A stretch of DNA of 64,000 nucleotides from Camellia lanceoleosa. Taxonomy: Eukaryota; Streptophyta; Magnoliopsida; Ericales; Theaceae. Position numbers and translations under genes: made by a program. The notes beneath the pieces were generated by a model that had not been told where the DNA came from, made no database searches, and worked only from the letters and a program-made list of their open reading frames with translations. Below, in pieces: positions 25,501 to 37,426 of this stretch (positions are counted from its first letter, which is position 1; every line of letters starts with the position of its first letter). The stretch is from contig CM045758.1 of assembly GCA_025200525.1 (NCBI GenBank), positions 164,218,761-164,282,760 of the forward strand. The letters are read 5' to 3'.

Positions 25501-28500
25501 CACAATCAGTAAATAACACCATAAGATGACTTAGACTTCATAAAGAGGCATGTACACTCATCATAAAAGCTGACAGTATTTGTCAAAATCCAACTAAATC
25601 AATATTAAGTAGACTATGCGGTATTTTCAGTGAAGGAAACAGCATGGAAGGAATTTGATTTCCTTCATTACTACTTTAAGATAAACCTTCCAAATATTGC
25701 CCTTTTTATAAAATATTCATCCTCCATGCAGCTCTTGTGTAATTACGGCTTATTCTTCTACCCACTATTCTTTTCCTTCATCCCACACCCAAGGCCCTAA
25801 AGCTTTTGTGTAGGCATTCATTTAAAACTGAACAAACCACTTGCGTGTAGTAGAATGGAAACAAGGCACTCATGACAGAGGCAGTAAGTACAATTATTGC
25901 CACATAGTAGAGTTGTTACATGAGACTCATATGACAAACAGAGGCAATATTGATTTGACCTCCACAAGCTTGTTTTGGTTTACAGAAGATCTCTAGAAAA
26001 TTTTCCAACAAATAAAACATATTGCTAGCTTTGTAACAAAATGTAATAACCAAAACATAGATAACAAGTGGGAATAGGAAGAACAATAGGCACAATTTAA
26101 TAACAAAAAAGAGCTTCTTGTGCTCATTTTGGTTGGAGGAGAATCCGAACTTTGAGGGGTTGGAAGAGAACTATGATATTCTCCCTTTGATTTGAGACTC
26201 TTGGAGGAAGAGTATTAGAAGGCTTAGACTCCTTAGAGCATGATTTGAGCCTTAGATTTTATCCTTGGACATGAACTTTGGACTAAACAACACAAAATTT
26301 GAACAGTGCATTTGACCAATCTGTAATTTTCTGGCCATATCTCTCTCTATACTTTGAATTTTTTATGAAACCACCACCATTAGAAACTAGGCTCCCGGGA
26401 TTTCAATTTGGCCACAAAGTTTGCCAAATCCGAGTCTGGACGACAAGAATCTGCCCATTTGAGGTCAACACACTAAATCTACCTTGGCCATTGGAATTTG
26501 GACACTCAAAAGCCCATGACTACTTTTGTTCATTTTGTTTTTTTAAACTTGCAAGGGTTATGGGACACACACCACATGATTTAGGACCTAAATGGCACAT
26601 ACACCTTAGGAAAATATATGGAAACGAAAGGGGGAGAAAATGAAAAATAAAGTATATCCACATATACATTGATGCCACGCATATCTATGTGCCCTAAATT
26701 TATATATTCATATACATGACAAATAAAAATATATTTATTTGCATCGTATCCCCGCCATTTCTGTATCTTTTTTTTCATTTTTTTAATTATTGTCATGTGT
26801 CCATGCAAGACATGTATTACCCAAAGACAAAAAATGTCTCCCTACAAGTTCATCATGAAAGGACATCATGATTCCTATAAATAAGCGTTGAACATATGGT
26901 CCAAATTCAATCCAAACAAATTACTCTAGAGAGCTTCCAATTTTGGAGTTTCTTGAGATCATTGTTCCTTGGTCAATGGTGTCCATTACAATATTATCTT
27001 CCTATTAAACATGTAGTTTTCATTCTACATTAAGATAGCCATTAGTCAAATTAGTATGGGGCCATTGCTCCCCTTTTTTGAAATTCTTGTAGGCATTGCT
27101 AAGACCTTTACCAAAAGTAGTTTCAACCTTGTCCAAAATTACAATATATATATATATATATATAGATGCCTAAAATTAGTAAATGACTTGGTATTAGTTA
27201 TGCAACAAATTATGTAACATATATCATTTGTTGCATGTACATAAATGCTACGATGGTTTGAACCAATCATTTATAAATCCATATAGAAAAGCAACATGAT
27301 GTCAAAACAAGAGTACAAGCAATGCAGGTCATAAAAAGACAGCAAAAGATCCCTCACATGAAACTTCTCGAGGAATCTACACATCAAAATTCAAATCTAT
27401 CAAAGTAATGAAAGAGAAACAATTACAACAATTAAAATACGACATTGCACACATATAGCAATGAAATTGATTGATTCAAACACAATACCCATGTGGGAAG
27501 AACTAACTACTTGGCAAGAGAAGTAAAGGATACAACGACATATCACATTTTCTTAATCAGTTGTTTAGATTACCCAAAATAATATCACAAGCATATAAGG
27601 ATATACCTGGGAGGAGCTTGTCCCAGCTAAGCATGTCCTCTAGAATTGCCTCACACTCCCTCGTGTCCTTAAGAAACCCATGATCAGTTGCCTCCTTAAT
27701 CATACCATCCCACTTCTTGTCATCCATATTGAAGTATTCATCTTTCACCATCCTCCTCGTCACAATATCCCTTGCATCATACAAATCATCAATATCTTCA
27801 TCAGTCTCATACAAATCCTCAAAATCAGATTCGAACTCTTTGTCCTTAACATCATCCAGTGGCTTCATCCGAAGCTCATCCATCATCTCATCATCAGTTT
27901 CCTCATGCTTTGCTGTTAACTTCCGTGCCAAAATTGCTTCAAGTATGGAAGGGAGTGCCTCCTCATCACCTTTGAAGTACTTTTGTATACGCATTTTCAG
28001 CTCTGCAACCACCATAAAACAAATCAGAGGTTGTTAATTTGCAAAGACTTGGACACCTCAAAATCACGCAGACTTGTATTAAACTGCAAATAAAGGAAAA
28101 ACAAAACCCAGCTCATAAATAATATATGCCTACATATGCATACAAGTACATATCAAAAAACTGAAAAAGAAAACAAAATTTTGTGTAATGCAATGTTTGG
28201 TAGCCAAGAAATGCAAGACATGTACATACACATATTCATCTATTCAATTATATAAAGAACACAACTCACTTGGCAAAGCTATGTCACATATACTTTCACG
28301 CTCAAATTACCCCAGTATAACTGCTCAAGTTTTTTATTTCAAATTTGCTTCAGTTTTTTTCTTTTTCTTTTTCTTTTTTAATTTCACCTCAATTCACAAA
28401 AATAAATAAATAAATCTCCTCTTTCAGCCTTGTAGTATATGTATAGCATCTATGTCAAAATTTGAACCCAATTACTGCATTGTGCAACAGGATCATTTAC

Positions 28501-29001
28501 TTAGCCACAAAATTATAAAGAAATTGAGGTAGAGAAGGACTGTTTGGTCACTAAGAAAATGTAAGGCAAGAAATACATGATTATGAATTCTAGATTTTTC
28601 AATAATTGAGGGTTAGTAGTCAAATTGAGTTCTTAACATTGTGGAAGCCCAAATCATTGAAAGGAAAAACAAACAAAAAAACATTTTCTTCGTTCTTTTC
28701 GTGACAATTTCGCACCTTTGTTGCTGACATCCTCAATATCGACGGAGACATCCTTCTTCTTCTTCTTCTGGGTGTTGGGCACCAAGCTCGTTTCTTCGGG
28801 AAGAGGGTTAGCGTTAGGGTTTTGATTGGACGAATCGCTTTCGGATGAGAAAAGCCTCCAAATCAACCTGGAAGAAGAAGAAGATGAAGAAGAAATCGAG
28901 GGAGAGAGAAAAGAAATGGGAGATGTGTCGGTGATATTGGAAATTGGAGAGAGAAGATTGCGAGCAACATTTCTGAGAAGAAGAGCTCCTCCTCCTCTCA
29001 T
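22568..29001 (-). CDS. Mitochondrial small-subunit ribosomal protein mS35 (S24/S35 family)
   Basis: Four minus-strand exons, 29001-28716, 28002-27607, 24092-23678 and 22769-22568, join in phase to 432 codons plus TGA. That is close to the roughly 420 residues I recall for Arabidopsis At3g18240. The start MRGGGALLLRN was chosen because it opens an Arg/Ser-rich, acid-poor stretch of about 50 residues that fits a mitochondrial presequence. An upstream in-frame ATG at 29115 would destroy this. An acidic middle (DDEMMDELR, DLYETDEDIDDLY) precedes the conserved C-terminal MRP-S28/mS35 region, with RKVKLSVTVKELGL and TSERFEHREENRKDCLRTL. The protein should be part of the head of the mitoribosome small subunit. 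Intron 2 is 3.5 kb, unusually long for such a gene, and holds repeat-like DNA. Convergent with the peroxidase gene. Confidence 0.9.
24093..27606 (-). other. Large intron 2 of the mS35 gene
   Basis: 3514 bp without a supported gene. A segment at about 26130-27130 differs in texture: it is less AT-rich and holds a TATA-like cctataaataag at about 26876, resembling part of a decayed LTR. A TA repeat lies at 27145-27164. No paired LTR, TIR or target duplication was found. Confidence 0.4.
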
Positions 29002-29114
29002 GGCGATTATCACGGCTTTGCTTTGCACTCTGCTTTCTTGGTTAGCTAGGCGAGTACTGAGCAGAGCAGAGTCGAGTCCTCCTCGTGCGAGGGTATTCTT
29101 GGTATTTCCAATCA

Positions 29115-29124
29115 CTAGGGTTTT
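29115..29124 (-). promoter_or_regulatory. Telo-box-like motif upstream of mS35
   Basis: Read on the minus strand, AAAACCCTAG lies about 115 bp before the ATG. AAACCCTA motifs are common in promoters and leaders of plant ribosomal-protein genes, which matches this gene's product. Long T tracts follow at 29136-29202. Confidence 0.5.
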
Positions 29125-29217
29125 GCTGTCGTTTTTCTTTTTTTTCTTTTTTTTTTTTTATACTTTTGTTTTTGTTTTCTTGTTTTTTTTTTTTTTTTTT
29201 TTGTGGAAGGCTGCTAC

Positions 29218-29784
29218 TAGGGGTGATCACGAAAGAGGTCAGATGACAATTTATTTGTCATTCGTTCAAAATTAAGTGAATTAAAAAAAATTAATTTACA
29301 TTCATTTATAATTTGGCAGATACAGATTGAGTGGGTCATGCGGCTTATCGAATGGATATGATCAGTTTGACAGTTTGGACTTTATAAATTTTGAATATTT
29401 TTTTGAATTATAATTCATAACTTTTACAATCTCTAATAACTAATAATCTGAAAAGATATGTATTATTTTTTTATAATAGGTCATGGCACTATATATGTAT
29501 ATTTTTAAAGTATTATTTTTTATTTTTACAAAAATATATATTTTATTATTTCTACTATATATTGTTAATTGTTAGCATTTTTTTTTTTTTTTTAAACTTT
29601 ATCTATGAGTAGATTAGGTTCATGTAGGTATAGGCTAGTTAATTTGCCATCCGAACCATATCAGCTGTTTTTGAAACATTCCATCCGCATTGGTCCATCG
29701 AAAGACACGCATCTGCCCTAAATTAATCGAGTTGAGTCGGTTTGGTCGAATTGATCGAATTGGACGGATCCATGATCAACCATA
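29218..29784. mobile_element. hAT-like non-autonomous element
   Basis: A 567-bp element beginning TAGGGGTGATCACG, with inverted right end TATGGTTGATCATG (11 of 14 match). It is flanked by gctgctac (29210-29217) and gctgctat (29785-29792), an 8-bp target duplication with one change, as expected for hAT. No transposase frame is present. Its right duplication overlaps the first bases of the next TIR element. Confidence 0.75.
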
Positions 29785-30715
29785 GCTGCTATTTGCCCCA
29801 CTCTTTTACTTTGGTCCCCTACTTTTTTGAACCCCTACCTAGAAAAATAAGTCTCCTCTCTTTTCTCTTTGAATCCCCATCTTAATACCAATTATACTCC
29901 TAACCCCAAATCCAAATCTAAACCCAATTCCTAGCCCTCAACCCAAATCCTATCCTCAACAATTTTGGCAACCACTGCCATTATCTCTGGTGGCCAACCT
30001 GCAACCCCTTTCCAGCATTTCGCATCCTAGGCCTAAGTTTTTCAAAAATTAGTGATGACAGTGGCAATGGCAGCTGCTTTAGGCGATGATGGCGACAATG
30101 GTTCGCAATTTGGGTTACGTAGAGAAAAGAATAAGAAAAAGAGAATGAGGAGGCGGCAGAACGAGCGTTGTGCAGCGCTAAAACGAGAGAAGATAGAAGG
30201 GGAACTCTAATTCAATATCTAAGACCACACCGCTTGAGAAGAACCCCCTAATCTCTTAAACGAGCTTTCGATCGGTCACCAAGACGGTTAAGAGCTTGTA
30301 AATATGGAATTGCCGGGCTCGAATATCAAGTCTGTCGTGGGTATCGCAAATCTAAGATTGAAGAGAGAAAGAGAGAATGATCTAAGATTCGAAACCAACC
30401 TTCTGCAAATTCTAGAGAGAGAAAACTTTAAAGAGAGAGAGGACACCAAGTATGAAAAGCTAATAGGGAGATTGGAATCGGTGGTGGTGCAGCTCGAGGC
30501 ACTGTTCGCTGAGTTCTAGACTAGAGTTTCCCTAGAGAGTGATAGAGGGGTTGTGAGGCTCAAAGGTTAGTTGGAGGGATTGGGGTTAGGGTTGGGATTG
30601 AGGTTGAAAGGATAGAAATGCGTCAAAAATGAAAATTGGTGTTGGGGCAAAATTGTAATAAAAAAAATAGAAAAAGTGGGGGTCCAAAAGAAAAAAGATA
30701 AGGGCATTTAGCAGC
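29785..30715. mobile_element. TIR element with gene-like interior (possible Pack-type MULE)
   Basis: The left end GCTGCTATTTGCCC, continuing through tttggtcccctactttttt, is inverted at the right end (minus-strand reading GCTGCTAAATGCCC, then ggacccccactttttc). Roughly 80 percent identity extends over about 45 bp. The 0.8-kb interior is richer in G and C than its surroundings and non-repetitive. It includes a 71-codon frame at 30304-30519 rich in Glu, Arg and Lys that I do not recognise. Long TIRs and a gene-like interior fit a Mutator-like element that captured host sequence. No clear 9-bp duplication could be read because a hAT-like element sits at its left tip. Confidence 0.5.
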
Positions 30716-30888
30716 TTTTCTTTTTATTTTTCTTTTCTTTTCTTTTATTGTTTTTCTTTTTTTCTCAACAGTTGATGGATTCCAAATGAATTTATCAAAT
30801 GTGTATACTATCATTTTTTAAGATTAATTTGTTCATAACAGTCCCTTGATTTATTGGATAATAATTTCAACTAATAGAATTTGTACAT

Positions 30889-31477
30889 TGACATGGCTAA
30901 GCCCATAAAGGCCACAGCCCACAACGAACAAACCCAAGCCCACCATTTGGACCCCATTGCATAACCCGGTTAGTAAAGTTCATGACAGCTGGAGGCCAAC
31001 TGGACATGAAGAGCCAATGGCATTCGAACATATGGCAGGTGCAGGACAGGCCACATCAGCAGACAAAGATCTGCAAAGTTATTGCCACAACACATCACCA
31101 TTAATGCAGCCCATCACAGCATTTATTGCGACAACACCCCTCAACCGGAACGGCGCCCCTTACCCTAAACAAGGTAAGCTACAGCACAGGCTGGAGACGG
31201 GACGGGCACGTCGGAAGGAACAGTGAAATGATTACCAAAAGATATAAGCAAGTATCGAAGACAAGAAGAAGGTTAGGCTTTTCTATCTCCACTCTCTCTC
31301 TACATACTTCATCTCCTTTCTTACTTGCTAACTTGCTCGTCAGAGGGTTCGCCGGGGGACTACCCCGTTCCCCACTGAACTTGCTTGCAGGTCATCTAGT
31401 AGGCTCCGTCTCCCAGACGTGGGCTCGAGGAGCTTGGATCGGTTCAGCCCATCTACCGAGAACAAACTGTATCATCA
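30889..31477 (+). repeat. 5' LTR (589 bp)
   Basis: Begins TGACATGGCT and ends TATCATCA. It contains a CT-rich run ctccactctctctctac at about 31287-31303, which could lie near the transcription start. It retains a 26-bp segment at about 31236-31262 that the 3' LTR has lost. Confidence 0.95.
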
Positions 31478-31479
31478 GT

Positions 31480-31497
31480 TGGCGCCGTCTGTGGGAA
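31480..31497 (+). other. Primer-binding site
   Basis: TGGCGCCGTCTGTGGGAA begins two bases after the LTR. Its TGGCGCC start is complementary to a tRNA 3' end of GGCGCCA. I could not match the rest to a particular tRNA from memory. Confidence 0.85.
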
Positions 31498-31580
31498 CCT
31501 TGGTTTGTCCGTGCGCCAGTTGTGTTCACTGCTGCCGGAGACCCTGTTCCAGTAACCTTTTCACCTCACCCGTCAAGTGT

Positions 31581-33259
31581 ATGGTCACGACTAGATCCAT
31601 AGCTTCCCACCATAATACTGCCGATCATCAAACCGACCCTCCCAATCCAAACAACCCACCACAACACTTTATCGAACTTACCAACAGCATCAACCGCATG
31701 GCCGAGCAAAACCAGGCCTTAATAAATGCTCTGCTCCAGAGAAACCTCCTCATTCCTCCACCGCCACCTCCAGATATTCCACTCCATCCAGAACAAACTC
31801 CGAGCCATATTGTCCCACAACCCAATCCACCTAACTCAAGAGTTTTACAACCTCCTAACCCACACGTAAATCCACCACCTCCACCACCACGTCCGTCAAT
31901 CGTAACACCACCTCCTGAGAGAGAGGCCAGCAGCGTCCAACACCTACCTCCCTCAGGTGGCGACAACATTCCCCTTTGGGACGCTGAACTCCGAGCCATG
32001 AAGCTTCAGCTCCAAGGGGTTATGCAGAATATCCAGCATAAGCCTTCCACTACGGCAAACTCACCATTTGTCACCTCCATCCGAGACAAACCCCTTCCCG
32101 CCAAATTCAAAATGCCCATCATCGACTCCTTCGACGGAACGACCGACCCCGTCGACCACCTGGAGACCTACCGCACCCTCATGATCCTCCATGCCTTCCA
32201 GGACGAAATCATGTGCCAGGCATTTCCCGTGACTCTGAAGGGATCGGCTCGGCTGTGGTTTAGCCAGCTACCACTACCACCGGACTTCACCTTCCAACAT
32301 CTCAGTGACTCTTTCCTGAGCCATTTTATCGGAGCCCAGCGTCAGCGACGCCCGGCCACCCAACTCCTTAATATTCGTTAGACCGAGGGGGAATCACTGC
32401 GCAGCTTCGTTACTCACTTCAATACCGAAGCCCTGCAAGTTGCAGAAAATGACGACAAGGTCATCCTCACAGCTTTCATGGTCGGTCTGTGATCGTCTGA
32501 TTTCCTTTTCTCCCTCTCTAAAAACTCTCCGACCTCAATGGCAATCCTACTCTCTAAAGCCGAAAAATACATGAATGCCAAGGACTCACTAGCCGCTCGG
32601 CAAGATCCAACAGCTAAAAACCCGACCCCAAGAGAAAGAGAAAAGACTCAGAACCCAAAAACGCCCAGTATCATAGCCAAACACCCCACTATACAAACCG
32701 ACCCCCTCGTGCAGACCGGACGGCACCAGTCCGACCGCCCGGTCGATTCGAGCGATATACACCCCTCAATTCTCCCATGGAACATGTCCTCAATCAGATC
32801 CAACGAGACTACCCCCTCAAATGGCCTCCCCCTCCGCGGAACCCTTCTAACCGAAAAGACCAGTCCAAATATTGTCGTTTCCATCAGGACCATGCCCATA
32901 ACACTGATGACTGCATCAACCTCAAGGATCAGGTGGAAACCCTCATTCGCCAAGGGCGCCTAAGCCGGTTCACCGACACCCGCCCTCAACAAAAGCAAAG
33001 AACCGAACCCCACAGAGACAATCGCCGGCACACCCCACCGCGGCGGCCAACTCAACCAAATCAAGGCCATGATCGACCTCCACAACAGCCTCGGCCACAA
33101 GGTAACCCACCCCCGCCTGTTGGTGAAATCAGAGTTATTTCAGGTGGACTTGCTCATGGGACCATCCTGCTCGGCTCGAGAGCGAATCGAGAAAATACTG
33201 GCAGGTTTCGACAAGGCGATGCCATCAGAGACCGACCTTCCAAACAGCCCAAACAGTAG
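31581..33259 (+). pseudogene. gag of the retrotransposon, inactivated
   Basis: From ATG 31581 the frame gives a proline-rich N-terminus and then a retrotransposon gag domain (about 32130-32450: DPVDHLETYRTLM, GSARLWFSQLP). TAG at 32379 and TGA at 32490 interrupt it, in contexts that fit CAG and CGA originally. Near 32590-32650 the frame shifts. In the new frame a zinc-knuckle-like segment KYCRFHQDHAHNTDDC lies at about 32865-32912. A TAG at 33257 follows. Gag normally forms the particle and binds the RNA genome; this copy cannot make the full protein. Confidence 0.9.
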
Positions 33260-36200
33260 ACAGAGCCCATCACCTTTACGGACGCCGACTGTACAAGCAT
33301 CCGTTACCCACATGATGACCCCCTTGTCATTTCGGCCATCCTCTCCAATTACAAGGTCAGACGAGTTCTCATCGACAACGGCAGCTCTTTAGACATCATC
33401 TTCCTCAACTGCTTCTGCCAGCTCAAGATTGGGGAAGAAAGCTTGTCTCCACTCCAAACCCCCTGGTTGGCTTCACTGGCGACCGTGTGACCTCCATTGG
33501 TTCCATTGACCTTCCCATCACCATCGGTGAATACCCACGGCAGGCCACAAAGTTGCTCACCTTCCTTGTGGTCGATTGCCCATCTGCCTACAACATCATC
33601 CTTGGCCGCACCGCCCTAAACGCTTTCCAAGCCATCACATCCACCTATCATCTTGCCCTCAAGTTTCCCACCGATCTCGGGGTCGGAACAGTCAGAGGAG
33701 AGTGTTATGTTGCTTTACTTAAAGAAGTCAAGCTGAAGGAGGCAATGATCATCGAAGAACTTGACATCCGGGATGAGGACGAGCTAGTCCGGGGAGAACC
33801 AGTGGAAGAGCTCGTTGAGGTCCCTATTAACCCTACCAACTCATTGAAAACTGCTAAGATCGGCAGCCAACTACCCCCCCAAGCGAAATCCGATCTTACT
33901 GCCCTTTTGACCGAACACAATGACGTCTTTGCTTGGACCCATTCAGACATGCCAGGCATTGACCCCACCTTCATAACTCACCGCCTCAGCATCGAACCTC
34001 ATTTCCGACCTTATAGACAAAAGCAGCGTATTTTCCACCCAGAGCGCAATAATCTCATAGCCGCAGAGGTTGACAAACTCCTTGAGGCTCAATTCATCCG
34101 AAATGTGGACTATCCTAAGTGGCTGTCCAATGTAGTTCTGGTCCGCAAGAACAATGGCAAGTAACGACTCTGCGTCGATTACTCTGACCTGAACCAAACT
34201 TGCCCCAAGGATAACTATCCACTCCCTCGCATAGATCTGCTGGTCGACGCCACGGCCGGTCACCAAATACTCAGCTTCATGGATGCTTTCTCCTGGTACA
34301 GCCAAATCATGACACACTCAACCAATCGGGAACACACATCCTTCATCACCGACCGAGGTACATACCACTACTGTGTAATGCCGTTCGGACTAAAGAATGC
34401 TGGGGCTACTTACCAACGGTTAGTCAATGTCGTTTTCCACCATCAGATCAGTCGGAACATGGAAGTGTATGTGGACGACATGCTAGTCAAGAGCAAACTC
34501 TCCACTAACCATCTGACCGACCTACGAGAGACCTTTGCCACCCTTCACAAGTATCAGATGAAGCTCAACCCAGAGAAGTGCGCTTTTGGCGTAGGATCTG
34601 GAAAGTTCTTAGGGTTCATGGTCAGTCAACGCGGCATTGAGGCCAACCCTGAAAAGATCAAGGCCCTGATTAAGATGCAGTCACCCAAAACTGTTAAAGA
34701 AGTTCAAAGACTCACCGACAGAGTGGCGGCCCTCAACCGCTTCATTTCCCGCGCAACAGATAAGTGCCTACCATTTTTCAAAGTTCTTCGACAAACTTTT
34801 GAATGGACAGCTGAATCCGAAAAGGCTTTTCAGCAGTTAAAGCAATGCATGGCCAATCCCCCCCTTCTTTCACAAGCAATTACGGGCAAGCCCCTCTTCC
34901 TCTATTTAGCAGTATCGACCACCGCTGTCAGTGCAGCTCTTATCAGGGAAGACGGCTCGGTCTAACGGCCGGTCTACTATATCAGTAGAGCTCTCAGAAG
35001 AGCGGAGCAAAATTACCCACTGCTAGAAAAGTTGTCCCTGGCCTTGGTCACCGCCTCCAGACGATTTCGTCCTTACTTCCAGGCCCATTCCATAGTGGTC
35101 CTCACTGACCAGCCCCTGAGAAAGGTCATACAACAACCAGAGCTCTCTGGCCGACCTATGCAATGGTCAGTGGAACTCAGCCAGTTTGATATCTCCTACC
35201 GCCCTCGCACAGCAATCAAGGGACAGGCCATCGCCGACTTCATCCTGGAATTCACCAACCCCACCCCAACCACCACTTCCCCACCCCTACCAACTCCTAC
35301 CGAACCAGAAGACCCTCATTCTTGGATTCTCAACGTCGACGGGTCATCCCGGAGGGAAGGTAGTGGGGCTGGCCTCATCCTCACTTCCCCTAAAGGTGGT
35401 TATTTCAAATGCGCTCTCCGTCTCTTGTTTGAGGCCAGCAACAATGAGGCCGAATATGAAGCATTGATAGCAGGACTCTGCCTGGCCAAAGATATTGGTG
35501 TCAGCCACCTCCAAGTGTTCAGTGACTCCCAACTCATCGTCGATCAGATTACGGGGGAATTCAATGCCAAGGATGGCACAATACGGGCTTACAGGGACAT
35601 GGCGCTCCCCCTCATTCGCCTTTTCAACACTTTCCAGATCAAGCACATACCTCGCGCAAAAAACTCCAAAGCAGATGAGATGGCTTAGTTGGCCTCTGTA
35701 GATCAGTCCGACCTCAGCCACAGAGCCCGCCTTGAATACCTGACTCATCCGGCCATCTCACCCGACCCGCAGGAGGTGCAATTCCTCCAACATGAACCCA
35801 TTCCCTGGGCATCCGACATCATCCAATTTTTGACAACAGGCGAACTCCCAAATGACCAACAGCAGGCCGCCAAGGTCAGGGCTCGATCGTCTAATTACAT
35901 CCTGGTCGATGGCGTCTTGTATAAACGTGGTTTTTCACGACCATATCTGCGATACCTCAACTCAACTCAAGCAACCTATGTAATGCAAGAAATCCATGAG
36001 GGCATTTGTGGCAATCATTCGGGCGGCAGGTCTTTGGTCCACAAAATACTCCGTACTAGTTATTTCTGGCCGACCCTCAATCAAGATGCCACTGATTTTG
36101 TCCTCAAATGCGATAAGTGCCAGCGCTTTGCCAACATCCCCCATACTCCTCCCATTGAACTGATTACGCTCTGTAGCCCGTACTCGTTCGCCAAATGAGG

Positions 36201-37041
36201 GATCGACCTAATTGGTCCACTTCCCACCGGCCGAGACCAGACCAAGTTCGCGATTGTTGCCATTGATTACTTCTCCAAGTGGGTCGAGGTAGAACCTCTT
36301 GCCACCATCACCGAACGGAACACAACCAAGTTCATCTGGCAGTCAATTGTTTGCAGGTTTGGCATCCCTCAGGCCATCGTGTCCGACAACGGCAAACAAT
36401 TCGACAACGCTAGATACAGAAAGTTCTGTGCAGACCTCTAGATCCGACCATGTTTCTCCTCCCCCGGTCATCCCTAAACTAATGGCCAGGTTGAGGTCAC
36501 CAATCATTCTCTTCTGAAAATCATCAAGACTAAGCTGAAAGCTGCTAAAGGACTCTGGGCTGAAGAACTACCAAATGTACTCTGGGCTTACCGAACTACA
36601 GCTCGAACTCCCACAGAGGAAACCCTTTTCCGCCTAACATACGGCGCTGAGGCGGTTATTCCAGTGGAAGTCGGTCTGCCGACCCCCAGAGTTTTACACC
36701 CAGATCCAGCGCTCACTGACAAGCTCCGCCAAGCGGACCTAGACCTAATTGAAGAACTCAAGAAGACCACTACAGTCAGACTGGCCTCATACCAACAAAA
36801 AATGAGAACACATTACAACCGTAAGGTCCGACCAAGAGAGTTTGTTGTTGGGGACCTAGTGTTAAGAGAAGCAACCCTTGCCACCAAGAATCCGACTAAG
36901 GGTAAATTGGCAGCCAAATAGGAGGGACCTTATGTTGTGAAAGCCCGACCACGTCCAGGCACTTACAGTCTTCAAGATCCGGAAGGACGAGACCTCCCAC
37001 ACCCCTGGAACGCCGAACACTTGAAACGTTATTTTCAATAA
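33260..37041 (+). pseudogene. pol of the retrotransposon (PR-RT-RH-aRH-INT), inactivated
   Basis: Protease shows VRRVLIDNGSSLD (DNGS active site, about 33355-33400), followed by a frameshift near 33455. RT includes FGLKNAGATYQR and the catalytic YVDDML (34468). The first RNase H runs about 34890-35250. A second RNase H of archaeal type follows (about 35320-35685; NVDGSS, EAEYEAL, FSDSQLI, ADEMA). Integrase has an H-H-C-C zinc site (35990-36125) and D-D-E residues in GIDLIGP, VSDNGKQF and NGQVEV. Stops lie at 34162, 34963, 35686, 36196, 36439, 36475 and 36919. Most fit Trp-to-stop or Gln-to-stop by G-to-A or C-to-T change. The final TAA is at 37039. No chromodomain was recognised. Confidence 0.92.
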
Positions 37042-37183
37042 ACTACTGCTTTTGAGTTGCTCAGTTATTGTATTTTCTTTTCGAGAAGTTACACGCTTAA
37101 ATATTCCTGTCATCCTTTTGTGCAATATAATTTATTGACATTTATATCTCTCAGTCATATATATGGTGTCTCAATGACGTTTT

Positions 37184-37426
37184 ACTTCCAAAGCCTCAGC
37201 CAAACTGAGCACTTCAAAAGCCTCGGCCAAACCGAGCACTTCCAAAGCCTCGGCCAGACTGAGCACTTCAAAAGCCTCGGCCAGACCGACCACTTCAAAA
37301 GCCTCGGCCAGACCGACCACTTCAAAAGTCTCAGCCAGACTGAGCACTTCAAAAGCCTCAGCCAGACCGAGCACTTCCAAAGTCTCAGTCAAACTGAGCA
37401 CCATGATCACCTCAACCAAACGGAAG
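37184..37426 (+). repeat. 27-bp tandem array between pol and the antisense ORF
   Basis: Eight clear units plus a degenerate ninth start at 37184, 37211, 37238, 37265, 37292, 37319, 37346, 37373 and 37400. Each has the form acttc(a/c)aaagcctcggcc. Being a multiple of three, the array reads through as SLGQTEHFK-type repeats. Such arrays in the 3' untranslated region are typical of Tat elements and are known seeds for satellite DNA. Confidence 0.95.

Noticed and set aside
26130..27130. Possible solo LTR in mS35 intron 2 with a TATA-like site
   Set aside because: No TG...CA ends with a 5-bp duplication could be found. Kept only as a remark on the intron.
37184..37426. CRISPR-like look of regularly spaced repeats
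   Set aside because: Units are directly adjacent without unique spacers and lie inside a plant retrotransposon.
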